The notes under the pieces: generated by a model
The model's database searches: none
What the model was told of the DNA's origin: nothing
The model's input: the letters and a program-made list of their open reading frames with translations, nothing else
Position numbers and translations under genes: made by a program
DNA from: Centroberyx gerrardi
Lineage: Eukaryota; Chordata; Actinopteri; Beryciformes; Berycidae
Assembly (NCBI RefSeq): GCF_048128805.1
Contig: NC_136017.1
Coordinates: 18,588,307 to 18,652,306, forward strand
Length of the DNA stretch: 64,000 bases
Reading direction: 5' to 3'
In this document: one piece after another, positions 1 through 10,548 of the stretch
Layout: every line of letters starts with the position of its first letter
How positions within the stretch are numbered: position 1 is the first letter of the stretch

Positions 1-506
1 TCATCTGTGAAGAGAACACTTCTCCAAAGTGCCAGACGAAGGTGAGCATTTGCCCACTCAAGTCGGTTACGACGACGAACTGCAGTCAGGTCAAGACCCT
101 GGTGAGGACGACGAGCACGCAGATGAGCTTCCCTGAGACGGTTTGTGACAGTTTGTGCAGAAATTCTTTGGTTTTGCAAACCAACTGTTGCATCAGCTGT
201 CCGGGTGGCTGGTCTCAGACGATCTCGCAGGTGAAGAAGCCGGATGTGGAGGTCCTGGGCTGGCGTGGTTACACGTGGTCTGCGGTTGTGAGGCCGGTTG
301 GATGTACTGCCAAATTCTCAGAAACGACATTGGAGACGGCTTATGGTAGTGAAATGAACATTCAATTCACGGGCAACAGCTCTGGTGGACATTCCTGCAG
401 TCAGCATGCCAATTGCACGCTCCCTCAAAACTTGCGACATCTGTGGCATTGTGTTGTGTGATAAAACTGCACATTTTAGAGTGGCCACAATCAACAACCT
501 GATCAA
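1..506 (-). pseudogene. Tc1-like transposase, N-terminal part, interrupted by a stop
   Basis: Read from right to left, this encodes the N-terminal helix-turn-helix of a Tc1 transposase ([20 protein letters not shown], then [17 protein letters not shown]). Just after this comes an in-frame TGA at 318-320, where the family normally has an Arg in an RFREFGS-like context; a CGA to TGA change at a CpG would explain it. Beyond the stop the same frame continues through the second DNA-binding half ([16 protein letters not shown]) to RSVLFTDE at the window edge, which holds the first catalytic Asp of the DDE triad. The protein would bind the terminal repeats and cut and paste the element. With a stop after the first helix-turn-helix it is presumably inactive. 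Confidence 0.85.
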
Positions 507-934
507 CTCTATGCGAAGGAGATGTGTCGTACTGCATGAGGCAAATGGTGGTCACACCAGATACTGACTGGTTTTCAAAAAATGCATATCTGTAGCCCTA
601 GTCATGTGAGATCCATAGTTCAGTGCCTAATAAATGTCTTTTTTCAAGATAAAACTGCACATTTTAGAGTGGCCTTTTATTGTGACCAGCCCAAGGCACA
701 CCTGTGCAATAATCATGCTGTTTAATCAGCATCTTGATATGCCACACCTGTCAGGTGGATGGATTATCTTGGCAAAGGAGAAGTGCTCACTAACACGGAT
801 TTAAACAAATTTGTGAACAAAATTTGAGAGAAATAAGCCTTTTGTGTGCATAGAAAAAGTCTTCGATCTTTTATTTCAACTCATGAAAAATGGGAGCAAA
901 AACAAAAGTGTTGCATTTATATTTTTGTTCAGTG
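1..934 (-). mobile_element. Tc1/mariner-type DNA transposon, one end only (continues off the left edge)
   Basis: The right end is a Tc1-type terminal inverted repeat, ending ...TTTTTGTTCAGTG at 934, followed by a TA dinucleotide at 935-936 that fits the TA target of this superfamily. Inside it, on the minus strand, lies the first part of a Tc1 transposase. The 5' untranslated part (about 507-934) repeats the phrase ATAAAACTGCACATTTTAGA at 461-480 and 651-670. The left terminus is outside the window, so full length and target duplication cannot be checked. Confidence 0.88.
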
Positions 935-936
935 TA

Positions 937-2251
937 GATTCAAAATCCAGTCATGTTCAAATCAGCAACAAGTCACAGACTGCATTTATGAGGAAAAGGT
1001 TTTGGTTGAGTTAAGCACTGACTGGGAGATGCAGCAGATTTCACAAATTTTCATCGGAAACTTTTGGCTTTTGGTCTATGGACAACAAATTCCCTGAGGT
1101 CACAAAAAGAGCGCTGAGAAGAGCAGAGAAGAGTATCTCAGTGTTGTCTGAAGGGAGGCCCATTGTCTCAGACACTGAAAACCCCTGATCTAGACCAAGA
1201 ATCAAAATATTGTACAGTCCAGTACAGATGTATAGTTCAATAAATGATGGAAGTTGTGGAAGCAGTGTGTGGTGTTCTTCACTTTATCTGTTATGAGTAG
1301 CTATGCACCAGCACCTGCTAAAATGTTTTTGTGGGGCTGTGCGCATGTCTTCTCCGGTTGGAAGCACCAATTAGATGACATGTTTGTCACCATCTAGTTA
1401 CCACTAGATGGTGGTAGTTTAATCTTCACTCAGACATAAAGCCAATTAATTCAGACTCATTGACAGGTCAGTACATTAAAGCCATAATGCATCAATTCTG
1501 GGAGAAGGGTAATATTTGAATACATGAGCCAGAACAAGGAGCAACATTGGAGTCAGGTAAACATATCTGATTGAGACATATTAGTTCAACACTGTATGCA
1601 TTTCAGATGGGAAAATACAGCTAACCTTAATTTATCCAAGGATGGTTTGCTAACCAGGAGTGCTGTTTTTCAGTCCCACCCTGCTTCACATTCATGTTGT
1701 TACATACAGTACATTCACTCCTGGGAGCTGCCCAGTACGACCACATAGTCTTCTACTGTCGGCCACTGGGTGCTGCCCAACACAACCACAGCCTTCTACT
1801 ATTGGCCACTGAGCAGCTCCATTGGAGCAGTGGTTAAATGCCTTGCTTAAAGGCACCTTGATGGTAGTTGTCAAGGAACATTGACAACTGGGTGGTGAAA
1901 CTGAAGCATTACTCATTCACTTTCACCACCCAGATTTTCTCAGGAAATCCAGGAATTTCCACTGGAGACCTTCAAGTCAATCTTTTCTAAACTGCCACAT
2001 TCTTTGACCACTTATCTAATCTCGAAATTTGAGGCTACTACCAACCATATGCATACATCTTCAGTGAGAATGATTGACTAAATTAAGAACCACTTACTAC
2101 AGTGAGTATATGACAGTATGACAGCTCAACTCGTCTTCAATTTGTCAACTTGGATTAGCCTAGAATTATCAGCTCCAGTGACAGAAACCACCATGCTTTA
2201 GTCTCCACAGCAACTGAGAGCAGTAGTCCCAGCAGTCTTCTCATTTTAAGC
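937..2251. other. Intergenic, no gene seen
   Basis: AT-rich sequence with no convincing coding potential. A diverged tandem pair of about 42 bp occurs at roughly 1728-1770 and 1772-1812 (both contain CTTCTACTRTYGGCCACTG). The following stretch to about 1890 looks like a dispersed fish repeat, but I cannot name it. Confidence 0.5.
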
Positions 2252-2256
2252 ACGCA

Positions 2257-2306
<50 letters not shown>
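2252..2306. repeat. (CA)n microsatellite
   Basis: An almost uninterrupted CA dinucleotide run with a short CACGCACGCG lead-in. Confidence 0.97.
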
Positions 2307-2310
<4 letters not shown>

Positions 2311-2428
2311 TGTATATAGTGCTCACACTACCTAATACGCACCATTTGAACCAGAGTTGCTTTGGCAACAGTAGACCATAATTAACATTTTCTTTTGTTA
2401 GTAGAACAGTTATTTATTTCTTTGTTTC

Positions 2429-2430
<2 letters not shown>

Positions 2431-2493
<63 letters not shown>

Positions 2494-2498
2494 CACAG
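2431..2498. repeat. Compound (CT)n(CA)n microsatellite
   Basis: About 15 CT units switch directly to about 19 CA units with one G interruption near the end. Confidence 0.97.
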
Positions 2499-2936
2499 TA
2501 CTTGGCAAAGCATTGTGAAAGTGAGGTATGACCATGTCCAGCCCTGCAGGTGGAATGGCACTAAATACCCAGCACCAGTCGGAGGTAATGTTTTCACACC
2601 AGGCTTAAAGTGATAAATGGACGACAGTGAGAAGCGCTCCAGAAATAACCTACAGGATGCTAGCATAGCCCAAGATGGTGAGCTGGGCCCAAGGATCATA
2701 CTGAAGGATGCTTGTTTTCAGCTTTGCATGTTTCCTCTGCCTCTGTGAGGGATGGTGTGTGTCTGCTCACTAGCTTGCTGTGTTGTATCATGACAGGCCA
2801 TGTTTTGTGGATTGTGAGAAGCAGTAATGCTACAACAGAGAGAAACAGTAATACTACCATAAACCATGATTCACACAGTTTAAAAAAATTAACTGCATAC
2901 CATGCAGTTAATCCAATTGGGGAAATAGGTGCATAG

Positions 2937-2944
2937 GTGTGTGT

Positions 2945-2994
<50 letters not shown>

Positions 2995-3105
2995 ATGTGT
3001 GTGTGTGTGTGTGTGTATCGGGCGTGATTTGTTTCAGCGGACTAGAGTTCCATGCGTTCCAGGTAGGCGTTTCAGTGACTGGAGCTCTAGTCCGCTGATA
3101 CAAAT

Positions 3106-3142
<37 letters not shown>
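2937..3142. repeat. (GT)n - hairpin - (CA)n inverted structure
   Basis: A (GT)n run (2937-3016) is followed by a 22-nt arm (3026-3047, starting GATTTGTTTCAGCGG), a 37-nt spacer, the reverse-complement arm (3085-3106, one mismatch) and a (CA)n run (3107-3142). The microsatellites lie outside the arms and are complementary to each other, so the whole 206 bp can fold as one long stem. Confidence 0.93.
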
Positions 3143-4338
3143 TTCCCCAATGTCAATGTTAATCCCTGATTGTCCTGTGAGAGCCCAGCATTTTCTTTGT
3201 AATCCATGTCTGTCTAGGGAATCATTCAAACATGCAATCATTGTAGTGACAGCTACAGAATGTTGTCCTTCTCTCTTCAACACCCAATAATTCCAAACAA
3301 CTGGACTGCTGAGTCAGATAATCATGTCTAGGTCAACACCTTTACCTATCAAATTGAGGCTTTCTTGTGTGAAAGTCTTCTCAAGATAAAATACTTTTAT
3401 TAGCTTCACAAGCCAGACGTCTGGCTCACGAGGCAAGCCCTTTCTAGCGTAGGCCCAGATCTTTGGATTCTTGTCATAATTCCTCTTATTCAGACATTTC
3501 AACCAAAATGTGTGGCTCCGTGTCTGTAAGATTATCTCCAAATCTGCTGATCTTTACATCTGCCCTCACATCAGTACAGAATAGAACAAGGCTTTCACAA
3601 TGAACTACAGTAAGCCAGAACTAGGACACTCTGTGCTTCTTTACAGCAAACCTGTTTTCTATGTCAACATAGCTGGCAGCTCTGGAACAAATGCCTCCTG
3701 ATTTATCTCAACTATCTGTTTCTGCAGGAGGTGTGAGATTAAGATTATAGGCAAAAAGATCTTGTTGCCGGTAAATATGATTTTATTATATTTGATCAGT
3801 TAATATACTGGTTTTTAATTGACATGACACTTCTACCTATGTAAAGAAATATAATAAAGAAAGAAATTAGGAGTGTTGGAGAATGTGGCAGAGGGGAGAA
3901 AAAGACTAAACACCAGGCCAAAGGGGAATGTTGAGCCATTAATTTATGACATTCGAGCAAACTGCTGTGTCCTTGGCCTGGGATGAATAGTGGCTATCAA
4001 CGAGGGCTGGGATCTTCACTATAAACATTGGATGTTTCAGCTGACCAGCCTGTGATATGACTCATATATCGGCTGTGGCTGCCATGGGAGTAGTACAGAG
4101 TCAGAGCCCATGCGACTATAAATTCTAAAAGTACTACTAAAAGTATTATTAAAACTATTCACATCATTATAACCACATTAGGATGATTCATTCTGGATTA
4201 TGAAGCTGTCTCTTAGGTTGGTATGACTACAATTTACTGGATAGACAATGAGAGGCTCAATGTTTTCAAGCAAGGCACTGTTTGAGAGGAAGTCTCTTCA
4301 ACTGTATGGCATACCTCAATAATGTTATGTGTGTGTTA
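3143..4338. other. Intergenic, no gene seen
   Basis: AT-rich sequence without recognisable coding exons, RNA genes or transposon termini. Confidence 0.5.
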
Positions 4339-4534
4339 AGTAGCATAGATGATAATGAATACAAGAGATGAATATGACATACATTACTGTAACAGGAGCT
4401 AAAACACAGTTGCATAAGATGACAGCTTTGCACGATGCGGACTGGTCAGTAGCATATATGATAATGAATACAAGAGATGACAATACAAGACATTATTTTA
4501 ACTGGAGTGAAAACAGAGGTGCATAAGACGACAG
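4339..4534. repeat. Diverged direct repeat, unit about 87 bp
   Basis: Copy 1 (4339-4425) and copy 2 (4448-4534) both begin AGTAGCATAKATGATAATGA, continue ATACAAGAGATGA and end with TGCATAAGAYGACAG. They are separated by 22 bp and differ by substitutions and small gaps. This looks like an old local duplication. Confidence 0.85.
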
Positions 4535-5105
4535 GGTATGGTAGATTGGCTTGTCAAACCATCACCATGATATAAAGACTACACAAACACATCATGACAT
4601 CTGTCCGACCATGGTTCTTAAGGATAGAAGCATCACTATTTGAGGAACCTCAAAAATGATTCTGTGTTTATATTTGAAGAAACATTGGTTGTTAAATATT
4701 GGGCTTGGTGGTTACCCTTGTAGAACCAAATGGTTCTTCACTGGTTCTGACTTTGATAGTAAGTCCAATAGGGCAGACACACACACGCATTAACTTTTAC
4801 AGAATCTTCACTTCTTTTTGTTACAGTGGTGGTGTTGAGATTGGACGTGGGAGCATGTTTATATTTGCTGTTGCTCTATGCTCCAGTAATACTCCAATAA
4901 TGCAGATACCTAGCGCACTTGTTTTCCTCAGTCTTTAACAGAGGATCTTTAGGTTTTGAAAATACCCAGAAGTGTCTCTAATTAGGAGAGATTAAAAAAA
5001 AACCTCAACAATTGCATGAGGGGACATTGCACCTTTGAAAAACATCACATCAATATAAAAACCAAGACAAATCAGGTAGTGTGGGGGTGCAGTGCTGTTT
5101 GTGTC
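4535..5105. other. Intergenic, no gene seen
   Basis: No coding exon, RNA gene or clear repeat boundary recognised. Confidence 0.45.
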
Positions 5106-5560
5106 ACATTTACGTGACTACATTTACATGGACGGCAATAATCCGACTATTGGCCTTATTCTAAATAAGATAATATTCCGATTAAGCTGTTTACTTGGGT
5201 TGCTTATAGAACTATTCCATTCATATTCTCATTTACATGCTACGGAGTGCGATTAATAGGACAAAGGAATTACTGGAGCATACGGAAAGTTTAAGCCTTT
5301 ACTGAAGGTGCAAATAGACGTTTTGATGCCCACAGCATGGTCACAGTTTCAGCTTCACCCCAAAAATGTTGGGACTTCTTTTTTCTGGTGTCAGTCATCT
5401 TTTTCCTCTGTAAATAAGTTTGCAACCGCTGGAAGGCAGAGCGTGCGTTGTAGCAGGCTGGAGTGCAGTTGGATTGCCACTTGTGTTGCAAAAAGCCGTG
5501 AATACTCTGATAGCGAGTCATAGTAAAATAGTAAAATTGGAATACTCCACATCTTAATGA
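5106..5560. mobile_element. Possible DNA-transposon remnant (superfamily unknown)
   Basis: The left part (5110-5260) has the internally repetitive style of many fish DNA transposon ends (TTTACATGGACGGCAATAAT, then AATATTCCGATTAAGCTG and ATTTACATG again). On the minus strand 5291-5521 is open for 76 codons with a lysine/arginine-rich middle, but I do not recognise the product. No matching right terminus or target duplication was found, so the call is tentative. Confidence 0.3.
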
Positions 5561-5949
5561 AGGACGTGAAGCTTAATTGTACACACCTGATGAGGAATCT
5601 CATATCTCATAATTGACCACAGCGATTTTTATGAAATTTTGTTCACACGTTCTAGGATCAAGTCATGAATGATGAAAGTGAGCATAGCTTATTACATAAT
5701 AACCAAATCTCCATAGATCAATAGATCTTCCATAGAAATCAAAACTTGAAAAATTTGAAATCAGCCATATGTCCTACAGAGTTGAAAATTTCAGGACATC
5801 AGCTGAAGTGAGATAAATCTTGGTACCTACCCCCAATTCTGAAGTTGCCCCCCTCTGTTTATAGCAAAACCTACTGTGATCACACAGCGTTGTCCTCCTA
5901 AACCATAAGTTACAGAAAAAAAACATTATTTTTTAAATTGTCATACTGT
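5561..5949. other. Intergenic, no gene seen
   Basis: AT-rich, no recognisable feature. Confidence 0.45.
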
Positions 5950-7300
5950 AGATAGATAGATTTTATTAATGTGTCATGTACCACATGGTGCCCAGCCCGT
6001 ATGGGCTTACAAGACACAGAGACGTTGAGTTCCGCCAAACAAACAAGAACCATATACAAATAATAATCAAATCATACAAATCAAAGTCATACATTCAAAT
6101 AAACAACTTCTCCATTCGCAGTTTCTATGCTTTCCCAATAAAACTGGCCACACTGAAAACTTCCTCTCTGAATAACCATTCCAACTTAACCTCATCTCCT
6201 AACCAGAATACCTCAGGCTTCTTGTTTTGCATTTTCTCAAATAAAAGCAGTCTTTGTTCCTCATATAACGTACAATGAAACAAAAAATGAAATTCATCTT
6301 CAACAACATCCAGTTCACATACAGTACAAAGTCTCTCCTCCTCATCAATAGAATTGAAACTGCCCACCTCAGTTGCCAGAGGGAGGGTACCAGTTCTCAA
6401 CTGGGCACACAGAGATATTCTGGATCTTTCCAAGGGTAAAGTAACATAAGGTTCTGGACTATACATGTTTTTAATTTGATTATATGTTCTAAGTTTTGGT
6501 TTGAGCCAGATGTCAGTAGCCCATTTTTCTTTATAGTTGAGAAATAACCTGTGCTTAATATAGTGAACGCTACATCCTAAACCGTTTCTGAAAATATATT
6601 GCTGGTCAGCTTCCCTGAAAACAACATTCATATCTCTACACCATGGATAGTTATGTGCTTTACCCCAGTTAAAACCTTTTTTTGCTACTCTACCCTCTGG
6701 CATATTAGATAGACGGTTCCATAGTATAAGCATTTTGCCTTTTTGCCTATCGCACATGGCTCCCGGCCCGTGTCTCCTTGGAACGCCAACACAGGTGCAA
6801 ATTTATGTACGCCCAGAAAGTAGCGAATTGCCCGGTTTTGAATGGCATTCACCTTGGAAAATTCCTTACTACCCCAGACTCCAGCTGCATAAAATAGAAT
6901 TGGGGTTACACATGCATAATAGAGCTTTAAAAATGTAGCATAACCAAGATCTTTGCAGGTTTTCACTTTACTTACTGTACCCAGGGCTCTACCCGCAGTG
7001 TCAGCCAAAACACTAATGCCCTCTTCAAACGTTAAATGTTCATCCAAAGTAAATCCAAGGTATTTATATGAGCTGGTATATGCTAATAACATAGCTCCAG
7101 CATGAAAATTAAAGGTGCTTCTACTGTACCTGCTCCTGTTTTTCTGAAGTGCATAATTTGAGTTTTTTCCAGATTAATCGATAATCTCCATTTCCTACCC
7201 CAGAGATTAACAGTATTTAGCATGTTCTGCAACTCCTCCTCATTCCCTGTAAGGAGTGCTATGTCATCAGCGTACAACAGAATATTCAACTTCACAACTT
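5950..7300 (-). mobile_element. 5'-truncated non-LTR retrotransposon (LINE)
   Basis: The minus strand carries the C-terminal half of a LINE reverse transcriptase followed by a 3' end with AATAAAA and a short TCTA-type tail at about 5950-5970. The element stops abruptly near 7300, in the middle of the RT domain, as expected for 5' truncation during target-primed reverse transcription. The clade is not certain; the C-terminal domain with a CxxC...HxxxxC cluster resembles I/Nimb- or Tx1-type LINEs. Confidence 0.82.
6125..7295 (-). pseudogene. LINE reverse transcriptase C-terminal part, two frameshifts
   Basis: Three minus-strand frames join up. 7295-7083 begins MKLNILLYADDIALLTGNEE, which contains the YADD catalytic motif of the RT palm. 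7092-6685 carries the thumb region (SYKYLGFTLDEHLTFEEGIS, then LYYACVTPILFYAAGVWGS). 6757-6125 ends in a putative zinc cluster (CTVCELDVVEDEFHFLFHC). The frames change near 7085 and near 6740, so it cannot be read as one protein. Fingers, most of the palm and any endonuclease are missing because of 5' truncation. The intact ancestor would have copied its own RNA at a nicked chromosomal target. Confidence 0.8.
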
Positions 7301-7715
7301 GTAATTTAAAAAATTATGGGTTTTTTTCTAAACTTTTTTTATAGTTTCTTATCATTCATATTTATATTTATCCCTAGTGTCATAAAGTCTAGATGCACCT
7401 GTTAGTTTATAGATTTTCATGTATTGGCCCTTATATAAAGTTATATTTAACAAATGAAATCTGCTAGCTAATAACTATCTAATATTCCCCCTTTTTCCTT
7501 CATTGATTTAATTTGTGTAGGAGCTGGAGTGACAGATATTCACTTGGAGAATTTGTTTTGTTTTATTTAATGTCAGGTATGTTTACTGTGTTTTATTTTA
7601 TTTGAATTTCACCGATTACACATGTCCATCACAAAGTCATGAATAGCGAACTAGCAAAAAACATGTAATACTGTCAGGATGATGTGCAAGGGATCATTTT
7701 GAATCATGAAAACAG
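7301..7715. other. Intergenic, AT-rich
   Basis: No recognisable feature. Confidence 0.45.
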
Positions 7716-7942
7716 TAAATCAACACTAAATCACATACTGCTGAAAACTTTCTAAACTCTCTATGGGTTGAAACTGTAAAGCATGTTGCACTTCTGGCCA
7801 CACCCCAATTCATTGATGTCAATGATGATTTGACATTACTGATTGGGGTGTGGCCAGAAGTGCAACATGCTTTAAAGTTTCAACCCATAGAGAGCAGTGC
7901 AGCAGCAATTTTTTTACCCCCATGTGATTTAGTATTGATTTA
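7716..7942. mobile_element. Fold-back MITE-like element
   Basis: The outer arms are TAAATCAACACTAAATCACA (from 7716) and its reverse complement (7922-7942), one mismatch in 21. The inner arms at 7757-7809 and 7842-7894 are 53 bp each with one mismatch and enclose a 32-nt loop. No coding sequence. The size, near-perfect symmetry and lack of internal genes fit a non-autonomous DNA element. I could not find a target duplication. Confidence 0.75.
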
Positions 7943-9552
7943 TTTGTTAAGAGCATTATAATGTGGTATGTGGTTAAGTGGTTAGCACTCTCAATCATAA
8001 GCTGCAGTATAATCACAACACTTCTCCCTTAAATTATTTTCTCTTCAGTAAGATCATGACAGGAGTTTGGCTCAGTACGTAAAGCATCAGTCTCTTATAG
8101 GCCTGTCAGCCTCTTATTTTCCAACAGAAAGTTTGCCCATTGTGAATAACTTGAACAATGTGCAATGAACAATATGGTTGCAATTAAATTATATGCTTGA
8201 CGGAAGTCGTGGACTAACACAAAATTAGCCTTAACCCTAACCCAGTCTTCACAACACGTGTCTGTTTGCGTGTCTGTCTACCTGTGCATGTCTGTCTTTT
8301 CAAAATGTGCCTGGACCCTGCAATTGCCATACTTAAAATTATTTTTGTTTGTTCGTCCATCCTTCTGTCCGACACACACAATATCTCAGATGCCACTGAT
8401 CAGGTTTTCATGAAACATAAGATAATAATGTGTGTCATTGCTGCTTTCTGGCATTTTTTAAATTCTGATGAAACAAGGCAAAATTACGCATCTAACCAAT
8501 GTGTTTCAGCATTCTCTGTGTGCGGAATTTATGAGCAATTGTTTTTATTTTTAGAATTCAAGTTTATTTGACATTACATGATTAAGATTAATAGTATTAG
8601 CCCTTATGTGTAATCATATGTGTTTATTGTCTAAGCAGAGACAGATTGTCAGTGGTAATCCTTGAGATCCTTGTTTATTTTGTTGGCATCTTTGGTGCTA
8701 AACGGTCATTGCTGTGGTGTGGTTTTATTTTGTCAGTCAAACAGTGTGGCCAGTACTGCAACATATTTTTCCTTGGATTTTCTGTTTATGAAGTTTGAGT
8801 TTCTGTAGGTGAAGGATTTTTCAGTAGGTCGAACAGTGGGTGTTTAGAACAGAAAATGTAAAAGCTTTCATGAACTGGCTATAGGGTGAATCACTATTGT
8901 GTTATATTCATAACTGATAGAAAAATAATTAATAATTAATAACTGATAGTGATGTAGCCAAACTAACATTTATTTATATGAAAAAGATTATTACTTTGAT
9001 ACTTATACATACTTGTGGCACTGGTGTAAGCTGGTGTAGGGGCAGCCAATGACTGTTCCACTGGTATGGCAGTGCTGTGGTGTGTATTCTCTATACATCA
9101 TGATGAGAGTAGAACTTGGAGGAGATACAACATTTGGTGAACACTTTTATCCTTACAGCACCAGGACTGCAGACAGTTTTATCATGGGTGACAATGGGAA
9201 CTGAGCCCTAACCCTGGTGTTAGCCCCATGCTCTATATTCATTATAATAAACAGGACTGATAATTAAGAGAATTTGATTAGTGTCCTTCAGCATCACCCA
9301 GGACTCAATTTCACATCCGTTGTTGCCATTGGCTGGTTACACTTAAGCCAAATGATAATAACGTGTTGATCTAAAATGGTTACTCATAGCATCATTAGCA
9401 TGGGTGCTGTGAACTGGGACGAGGACAGTGATGAGAAGCTGGACCAGGGTACAACGCTTGCAGTGTGAATCTTCAATGCTCTGGTTCAGGCTATTGAGAC
9501 ATTTAGCAAGCAATAACAGACCTTACAGACCTTAATGACAAGTGATACAACA
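7943..9552. other. Intergenic, no gene seen
   Basis: AT-rich. A short telomere-like phrase (CCTTAACCCTAACCC) occurs near 8230. No exons or transposon ends recognised. Confidence 0.45.
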
Positions 9553-10085
9553 GCCAATCCTGAAACTAATGTGTGCTATGTGGAGATTTAATTGAGACAT
9601 AATGATATTAAAAAAAATATATCCACACACAAGGGCCAGCTGTGTTGCTGTTCCTCTTTTCTAAAGCTTGTTGTCAAATTCCGCTCCGGAACGAAGCTCC
9701 TCCCACTCCATTCAGTAGCTTTTCATTTTTTTTAAACTAGCTCTGCACCTCCCTCGCTTTTAAAAAGCGGCCCTCACCCCCTCCCATTCCTGAAACAAAA
9801 TTCTTGTAAAGGCAGAATCTATGACACGAGCAAGAAAACTTGGTAAACTAGTAAACTTGCTACCTTATTCTTCACTTGTCATTGTGGGACATGTAACCTC
9901 CAGCAGGAGAAAGATCTGTCAAAGTGTGGTAACTGGCGACACTTCTCTGTAGGTACTATTAGCCTTTTATGCACAATGCTTTGCAGTGTATGTCCATTGT
10001 AGGCCTCCGTAGTGCATTGGCTTTGCTGTGTGTTATTTACAAATGTGTTGCAGTTTGTTTCGGCCTCTAGTGGTCCAAAAATTTC
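9553..10085 (+). mobile_element. TTAA-flanked repeat family, copy A (ends lost)
   Basis: Shares its body with copies at 24693-25246 (minus) and 25687-26280 (plus): starts CCAATCCTGAAACTAATGTG, includes GCTATGTGGAGATTT and GGGCCAGCTGTGTTGCTGTT, and ends ...GGCCTCTAGTGGTC. Both terminal inverted repeats are missing or decayed here. No coding function is claimed. Confidence 0.85.
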
Positions 10086-10503
10086 AGGTGTATAACATTA
10101 TAGGTGTCTGTTTTTACTTAAGTACTTATCTGTGAGCAGTGTTTAATTTTGTGGCATTTATCATTGTCAGAAAAAACTAAAGAAGCCTCTGTTGTTTGCA
10201 TACTTACTTTAGCTTGAAGAGTAACGCTTCAGTGGGATACAGCATCACAAACACAAATGGGGTCCATTTGTTTGTTTCAGAATAAGGTTACTGTTACACT
10301 GGGAAAGGACCACTGGAAAAGCAAACAACTGATTGGATCTGATCGGTCTCAGATGAAAAGCCGATGACAGTCTTGGTTTTTGCCAGTAAATCACACCAGT
10401 CCACGTTCTGACTGACATGGACCTCAAATGACCTGGATTGGGCTACAAGGCTGTGTTTACCTCAGACAGTGTTAATTTTACTCACAGCAGGAAAGACAAC
10501 ACA
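10086..10503. other. Intergenic, no gene seen
   Basis: No recognisable feature. Confidence 0.4.
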
Positions 10504-10548
10504 GTGTGCGCGCGCGCACACACACACACATACACACACACACACACT
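10504..10548. repeat. GC/CA alternating microsatellite
   Basis: GTGTGCGCGCGCGCACACAC passes into (CA)n with one TA interruption. The central TGTGCGCGCGCGCACA is a perfect palindrome of alternating purine and pyrimidine, a classic Z-DNA-prone sequence. Confidence 0.93.

Noticed and set aside
42..461. 139-codon plus-strand open frame
   Set aside because: It is the reverse strand of a clear Tc1 transposase; the plus-strand product resembles nothing and is explained by antisense openness.
2395..3283. Open frames of 72-195 codons through the (CT)n/(CA)n/(GT)n tracts
   Set aside because: Dinucleotide repeats lack stops in most frames; the products are simple Ser-Leu, Thr-His or Val-Cys repeats.
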